Assembly (NCBI GenBank): GCA_023417885.1
Contig: JAEZED010000137.1
Span: 29,116 to 93,115 of the forward strand
Direction of reading: 5' to 3'
From: Planctomycetota bacterium
Lineage (GTDB): Bacteria > Planctomycetota > Phycisphaerae > Tepidisphaerales > Tepidisphaeraceae
DNA length: 64,000 bases
The position numbers were made by a program, and so were the translations under genes. This document shows positions 60,901-64,000 of the stretch, in pieces. Each line of letters begins with the position of its first letter. Position 1 is the first letter of the stretch. Below the pieces are notes generated by a model, which searched no databases, was not told where the DNA came from, and was given only the letters and a program-made list of their open reading frames with translations.

Positions 60901-61987
60901 CCGTGGCGCGCAGGTGCCGCTCGTAGCGCGCGTTCTCGGCAGAGACATCGCTGGCGTGTTTCACCTTCGCCGCCAGGAGCTGCTCGTCGAGGTGATGGGT
61001 CAATGACTTGCGGTCGGCATCGCCGGCGGCGCGGGCGTGGGCAAGAGATCCCGCGAAGCGCATCGCCGCGTCGCGCACACGCCGGACGGCGATGCCGCGC
61101 AGCCACCACCCCAGCGCGCCCACCACCACGACCGCCGCGATTACGGCGAGGCCGATCGCGTTCCAGTCCGGCGGGGTCGCGGTGACGCGCGGCATCGTTC
61201 GCGGCGGTTCCACCGACAGGATGTGACCCACGGCCGCGGCAACGAGCAGCAGGAGCAGGCCCAGCATCCAGGGAACGGGCCCGGCGAAGAGCTTCGGCAG
61301 CAACAGGCGCCGCATCGAGCCCAGCCGCCGCTCCACGTCGCCCCGGCGCGCTTCCAGCGCGCGTGACAACTGCTCCACATCGGCCGGCGGCGGGGCCGGG
61401 GTCTCGTCGGCCTCGTAACCTGGATCCGGCAGCTTCTGTCGCCAGCGGCGGGCCAGCGCCTCTCCCTCGGCGCGCAGGGCCTGGAGCGCCTGCTCATCCT
61501 CCTTCAGCACCTTGCGCACAGCGCTCGTGGCCTCGTGCAGGCGCGCCGTCTCCCCTTCCAGCACCGTGTCGATCAGCCAGATGGCGTCGCCATGCTCCTT
61601 CTCCACCTTCTTCGTCGAGCGCCGGTGCTTCTGGTCGAGCTCGGCGCGCTTCACGCCCGACTCCGACTCCAGGCGCGACTTTGCCTCCAGGTAGGTCGAG
61701 AGAAACCGCGCCGTCGCCGTCGTCGCCTGCTCGTGGATCCGGTGCCGGCGCGCCGACACCTGCGACGCCACCTCCGCCTTCGCCTTCTCGAACGCCTCGT
61801 TCGCCGCCGCCACCGACGCCGAACGCGCGTCCTCCAGGCCGCGATGATCCCGCGCGCACTCGGCGGAGAGGCCCATCACCTGCTCCAGCGCGCGGCGCTG
61901 CGCACCGAAGCGCGATTCCCCCTCCGAAGCGGCGGCGGGGGCGAGGGGAGGGTCGGCGGAGGTCTGGTGATTCACGGTCTGGTGCAC
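57905..61987 (-). CDS. EssC/FtsK-SpoIIIE-type ATPase of a type VII-like secretion system
   Basis: A 1360-residue protein. An N-terminal coiled coil (1-220) precedes two membrane helices (about 232-256 and 274-297), a second coiled coil (320-470), then three ATPase-like domains. Only the middle one has intact motifs: Walker A GGKTGSGKSTLLNALI near 811 and Walker B RVLLIVDEFQEMF near 914. The first and third (LLIKHEPDGRDAAVATL; VIVVGQQEENALAAVA) keep the fold but not the P-loop. EccC/EssC proteins have the same three-domain plan but lack this large coiled coil and often begin with FHA domains. It should export the WXG100-like proteins encoded just upstream. The start is GTG. Confidence 0.92.
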   Translation of the reverse strand: MHQTVNHQTSADPPLAPAAASEGESRFGAQRRALEQVMGLSAECARDHRGLEDARSASVAAANEAFEKAKAEVASQVSARRHRIHEQATTATARFLSTYLEAKSRLESESGVKRAELDQKHRRSTKKVEKEHGDAIWLIDTVLEGETARLHEATSAVRKVLKEDEQALQALRAEGEALARRWRQKLPDPGYEADETPAPPPADVEQLSRALEARRGDVERRLGSMRRLLLPKLFAGPVPWMLGLLLLLVAAAVGHILSVEPPRTMPRVTATPPDWNAIGLAVIAAVVVVGALGWWLRGIAVRRVRDAAMRFAGSLAHARAAGDADRKSLTHHLDEQLLAAKVKHASDVSAENARYERHLRATGARYRELLAEIEGSAAAADQEASVARDRAVGEAEARRNGELAELSAWRDGRLEELKRERDGAIAEADRIYREGQEALVRRWERALEITKDLSDESDRPEFAAIGDWRAWRPPERFAPTVRFGELAVDMRRFIGEARETERGEAVIGGSNGDGLHLPIPEPYAVPALLAFPDHANLLIKHEPDGRDAAVATLRLTMLRLLTSLPPGRVQFTLIDPVGLGRSFAGFMHLADYDDDLVGGRVWTDTDVIEQRLTDLTEHMETVIQKYLRNEFETIDAYNAQAGELAEPYRFVVIADLPTGFSEKAFARLASIAASGTRCGVHVLAALDTRHVVRGSEAFLEDLDRHCNTLVYEKQEDGGKRFRWQDATFGRLPLTLDAPPDESALTDVLRVLGQAARDAKRVEVPFETITPREGEIWSLDSAQDLHVPVGRTGATRLQTFRFGHGVAQHALIGGKTGSGKSTLLNALITNLSLWYAPDQLELYLVDFKRGVEFKAYATAELPHARSVAVESDREFGLSVLQRLDEELARRGDLFRAAGVQDIAAYRRSRSGERMPRVLLIVDEFQEMFSEDDKLTQDAALLIDRLVRQGRAFGIHVILGSQTIGGQSGLGRATLGQMAVRVALQCTEADSQLILGDNNSAARLLNRPGEAIYNDAGGAVENNSPFQVAWLSDETRDAMLQRVARRARDKNVQTDPAIVFEGNAPADIAKNEELRSAVRGEPQRRNAIYLGDPVAIKEPTHILLRRQAGANVIVVGQQEENALAAVASTFISLSATAAPGPDGKPLRPRFVLLDGTPGDSPRAGYLARVAGRLPVEADVIDYRAIPDAFADLADELKSRLETGAPGAAPVVLVIHGVQRYRSLTRSDEFSFAPSTGGGGFADILGDDADATRAAAAPQQPPGQVLLDLLRDGPMVGMHVVMTVDTLAGLERRLGRDVLREFDARVLFQMSGNDSSVLVDSLAASRLGFYRALVASEEQGTLEKFRPYAPPDEVLLGELIPPK

Positions 61988-62029
61988 TTCTTGTTTCTGC
62001 TGGTCGTCACCTGAAGCGTCATTTTCGGC

Positions 62030-62260
62030 TCACGCGAAATCCGAAAGCGGGCCGCACTCGCTCCGCGCCCGCTGGAGATTCACCGACATCCGCTCCATCA
62101 CCTTCGCCGCCTGCACCACCTTCGCCTGGAGCGGCTCGAGAACCTCGTGCTCGAACTGCCGGGCGCGCACGTCGCGCCAAGTGTCGCGCGTGCGGTCCCA
62201 GTGGAGAAGCAACTCCTCCATCGCCCGAATGATCTGACCCTGGCTCTCGCGCATCGACAT
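62030..62260 (-). CDS. WXG100-like protein
   Basis: A 76-residue helical protein. The turn between two predicted helices has DRTRDTWRDVRARQFEHEVL, with W in the WxG position as WRD, typical of divergent WXG100 (ESAT-6-like) proteins. GGAG lies 7 nt before the ATG. It is the third gene of the operon, directly upstream of the ATPase. Likely an exported substrate or chaperone that forms a helical hairpin dimer with the 90-residue protein. Identity is inferred from shape, motif and neighbourhood. Confidence 0.75.
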   Translation of the reverse strand: MSMRESQGQIIRAMEELLLHWDRTRDTWRDVRARQFEHEVLEPLQAKVVQAAKVMERMSVNLQRARSECGPLSDFA

Positions 62261-62278
62261 CTGAAAGCTCCATGACGC

Positions 62279-63340
62279 TTAATGGCCCGCAGACTCCCAC
62301 ATCGTCCGTCCCAGCGCATCCACGGCGCGCACGAATCGCCCCCCCTCGGCACGCAGCAGCCAGCCCACCGGCAGCGAAAGCAGCCGCGCCACCTCCGGCC
62401 GGCCGGACGCGACGCGGCCGACCGTTATCGTAACACACTCCCGCGCGCCCGGTCCCTCCGCGCCCGCCGGACCGATGTGCCACCCCGTGTCGCCCGAGAA
62501 GGCCGGCGCGCCCCGCTCCAGGTAGATCGCCCCCGACCACACGCCCGAACCCACCAGCGACGTCAGCAGCTCATACTTCCCCGGCGACTCTTCGGGCATG
62601 CGGTCGCCCAGCGCATCCAGCATCTCGCGCGGCACATCCGGCAGAACCGGCGCCGACTCCCCGCGCTTCGCCCCGCCGCGCGCCTGCGAACGCGGCGTGC
62701 GCCGACGCAGCAACTCGTCAGCCGCCGCCGACTCGCGCTCTGCCGCGCCGTCCGGCAGGGGGGTGATGCCGATCGCCTCCTCGACAGCCTCCGCCCCCGC
62801 CTCGCCGCAGCCCATTCCTCCGGCCGAATGCTGCTCGGCCGGCGCCGGCGACTCGGGCGCGGCGTGGACATAACGCTCCAGCTGCTCGACGGCCCGGCGC
62901 AGCTCCTCGGCCCCAAGCTGGAGCCGGCCGTTCACCATCGAGGCAAGCTGCTGCACGTTTCCCTTGTAGAGCGTCAGCTCGCGCTGGAGCTGGCGGAGAT
63001 TGCGCTTCGTGGCGGCGGCGCGCTTCTCCACCTCGGCGCGCTTCGCCTCCGCCCGGCGGAGGGCGCGCAGCTCGTCGATCGCGGTGTGGCGCGCCCCTGT
63101 CGCATCCTTATATAAAGCCTTGTCGCGATAGGCGGTCTTGGCCTTCTCCACCTCGTCGGCGGTGTTGCGGAGCATCGTTCGCCAGTAGGGGATCTGCTCC
63201 GTCTCCAGCCAGTTGATGGTGCGGGTGATCTCGATCTCGGCGTTGGTGATCGCGCCGTTGGTCGTGTCGATGAAGCGCAGCAAGGCGGCGCGGAAATGGC
63301 CGACCGCCTCGAAGCTCCTGACCTGGACGCGATCCTGCAC
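62279..63340 (-). CDS. Coiled-coil protein of the type VII-like operon
   Basis: A 353-residue protein. The first 140 residues form a long helical region (ALLRFIDTTNGAITNAEIEI, KRAEVEKRAAATKRNLRQL) similar in shape to the N-terminal helical domains of LXG or WXG-type effectors. An Ala/Pro/Ser-rich linker leads to a C-terminal globular part of about 110 residues with TGWHIGPAGAEGPGARECVT and RFVRAVDALGRTMW. The start is GTG with GAGGTGG upstream. It sits between the two WXG100-like genes, so it is either a secreted effector-like substrate or a machine component; I do not recognise the C-terminal domain. Confidence 0.72.
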   Translation of the reverse strand: MQDRVQVRSFEAVGHFRAALLRFIDTTNGAITNAEIEITRTINWLETEQIPYWRTMLRNTADEVEKAKTAYRDKALYKDATGARHTAIDELRALRRAEAKRAEVEKRAAATKRNLRQLQRELTLYKGNVQQLASMVNGRLQLGAEELRRAVEQLERYVHAAPESPAPAEQHSAGGMGCGEAGAEAVEEAIGITPLPDGAAERESAAADELLRRRTPRSQARGGAKRGESAPVLPDVPREMLDALGDRMPEESPGKYELLTSLVGSGVWSGAIYLERGAPAFSGDTGWHIGPAGAEGPGARECVTITVGRVASGRPEVARLLSLPVGWLLRAEGGRFVRAVDALGRTMWESAGH

Positions 63341-63370
63341 GAATCCACCTCTGTGGCCGGCAACGGCGGG

Positions 63371-63643
63371 CTAGCGGCGCTTCAGATACTCCTCGGCGAG
63401 CTGCGCCTTCTTATTGAGGAAGGCCACGTGCTGCTCGCTGGAATCGACGAAGCGTGCCAGGACGCGCACCGTCTCGGTGAACGACTCGGCGAACTTCCGC
63501 TGCTCCTGGTCGCGCCAGGTGCTCTCCAGCGACCGCATCCGGCTGTGGATCCCGCCGACCAGATCCTGGATCTCCTGGTTGAACCGCGCCAGGTCCTTGG
63601 CGAACTTGCGAAGCTCCGAAGGATCGACGATCGCCTGCGACAT
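63371..63643 (-). CDS. WXG100-like protein
   Basis: A 90-residue helical hairpin protein: FAKDLARFNQEIQDLVGGIH, turn LESTWRDQEQRKFAESFTET, then a second helix (FVDSSEQHVAFLNKKAQLAE). The W in WRD matches the WxG position and the total length fits the WXG100 family. The ATG at 63643 has GAAGGAG 5 nt upstream; the frame is open further upstream but that DNA is repeat-rich and not coding in style. It is the first gene of the type VII-like operon. Confidence 0.82.
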   Translation of the reverse strand: MSQAIVDPSELRKFAKDLARFNQEIQDLVGGIHSRMRSLESTWRDQEQRKFAESFTETVRVLARFVDSSEQHVAFLNKKAQLAEEYLKRR

Positions 63644-63715
63644 GAAAACTCCTTCGCCCGCCGCAAGAGACGCACGGGCAACCCCATTGTTCCGAACCCG
63701 CCGCCCGGAGCAAGG

Positions 63716-63774
63716 CCTTCGTGCCTTCGAGCCTCCGTGACTCCGTGCCTTCTGCCTTCCCACGAAGTCACAAA
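63716..63774 (-). repeat. Short-unit repeat tract (CTTCGTG-like), left arm
   Basis: Degenerate 7-8-bp units such as CTTCGTG, CCTTCGA, CTCCGTGA and CTCCGTG. The same vocabulary occurs reverse-complemented at 63821-63886, so the two tracts are loosely inverted around a hairpin. Confidence 0.5.
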
Positions 63775-63791
63775 GATGACTCCCCCGAGCC

Positions 63792-63809
63792 GCGGCACCG
63801 CTGTGCCGC
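63792..63809. repeat. GCGGCAC hairpin, copy 1
   Basis: GCGGCAC-CGCT-GTGCCGC is a perfect 7-bp stem. Copy 2 lies at 63906-63922 with the same stem and loop GGC, which suggests a REP-like family. Confidence 0.55.
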
Positions 63810-63820
63810 AGGTGAGGTGG

Positions 63821-63886
63821 AGGAAGCGACGAAGGGAAGCGGAAAGAGACGGAGAGACGGAGAGACGAAGGGGCGAAGACGAAGCA
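63821..63886 (+). repeat. Short-unit repeat tract (GAGACGGA-like), right arm
   Basis: Tandem units GAGACGGA, GAGACGGA, GAGACGAAG and GGGCGAAG-like sequence; the reverse strand reads as CTTCGTCTCTCCGTCTCTCC, similar to the left arm at 63716-63774. Confidence 0.5.
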
Positions 63887-63905
63887 AGAGCCGCGAGCGG
63901 AACCC

Positions 63906-63922
63906 GCGGCACGGCGTGCCGC
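63906..63922. repeat. GCGGCAC hairpin, copy 2
   Basis: GCGGCAC-GGC-GTGCCGC, preceded by AACCC. It repeats the stem of 63792-63809 at 114 bp distance and has no T-run. Confidence 0.55.
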
Positions 63923-64000
63923 TGGTCCGAAGGCGCCCCCAGCTTCTTCGCGCGACACGTCCACTCCCGAGCCCGCCGCCAGCCGCTTGCCGTAACGCAA

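Larger units (their letters stand above)
63644..64000. other. Leader of the type VII-like operon with repeat tracts
   Basis: The last 357 bp hold no gene I can support. They contain two inverted tracts of short units (63716-63774 with CTCCGTG/CTTCGTG-like units and 63821-63886 with GAGACGGA-like units) and two GCGGCAC...GTGCCGC hairpins. Long open frames here simply follow from the composition of the tracts. Confidence 0.6.

Noticed and set aside
63371..64000. Long 209-codon version of the WXG100-like gene
   Set aside because: The upstream part is repeat tract sequence without protein character; the ATG at 63643 has a strong ribosome-binding site and gives the family length.

Overview
The window looks like chromosomal DNA of a high-GC planctomycete, most likely of the class Phycisphaerae. 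I base this on several traits seen together: an N-terminal LEPRRLLA tag on a secreted RTX-like protein, PEP-CTERM tails, an ECF sigma factor overlapping a Ser/Thr kinase with TPRs, prepilin-like proteins ending in an RHxGxxNxLFxD motif, a NagB-LmbE fusion, two GH29 fucosidases and a WXG100/FtsK locus. No rRNA, intact IS element or CRISPR array was found; there is one tRNA-Val(CAC). The class assignment is inference.

Layout. 1-5.3 kb: partial glycerate kinase, GNAT acetyltransferase, a small frameshifted GxxExxY gene bounded by inverted repeats, a thioredoxin-fold protein, a membrane glycosyltransferase-like protein and a phosphohexomutase. 5.4-14.2 kb: surface motility/secretion and c-di-GMP block (PilT, PilZ, HDOD-GGDEF, HD-GYP, VWA/RTX adhesin-like protein, FHA-GspE). 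14.3-23.1 kb: MetRS, a ferric-reductase-type flavoprotein, a TlyA-like methyltransferase, two glycosyltransferases and an AstE-like/BPL_N fusion, followed by a perfect parS palindrome at 23223-23238. 23.3-26.2 kb: AT-richer four-gene cassette (Cys-rich secreted protein, signal/TM protein, MauE-like protein, prepilin). 26.3-33.1 kb: endonuclease-type MutL, AhpD-like protein, kinase/sigma pair, small membrane protein, coiled-coil protein. 33.3-39.4 kb: sugar catabolism (two TIM-barrel isomerases, ROK kinase, NagB-LmbE, Gfo/Idh dehydrogenase). 39.4-47.2 kb: PEP-CTERM HAF-repeat protein, GspF, DUF2892-type protein and two alpha-L-fucosidases, interspersed with three arrays of 21-bp tandem repeats. 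47.2-50.2 kb: a cbb3-oxidase-like CcoN-CcoO fusion in which all six haem/copper histidines appear to be replaced, with a CcoP-like cytochrome c. 50.4-52.8 kb: tRNA-Val with terminator, then an HTH-like gene that appears to start at AUC and is divergent from a PEP-CTERM gene across a palindromic operator. 52.8-57.8 kb: a second, larger copy of the Cys-rich/TM/MauE/prepilin cassette, now including a C39 peptidase-rhodanese gene. 57.9-63.6 kb: a compact type VII-like secretion operon (two WXG100-like proteins, a coiled-coil protein and an EssC/FtsK ATPase).

How the genes work together. The fucosidases with the NagB/ROK/isomerase/dehydrogenase genes suggest breakdown of fucose- and amino sugar-containing polysaccharides. 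PilT, FHA-GspE and GspF with three c-di-GMP-type regulators suggest regulated surface appendages or type II secretion. The most novel material is the duplicated Cys-rich/MauE/prepilin cassette, one copy lying directly downstream of the type VII-like operon, and the ligand-less CcoN-CcoO fusion. Several genes carry single frameshifts (GxxExxY, C39-rhodanese, second Cys-rich gene), which may be decay or assembly indels.
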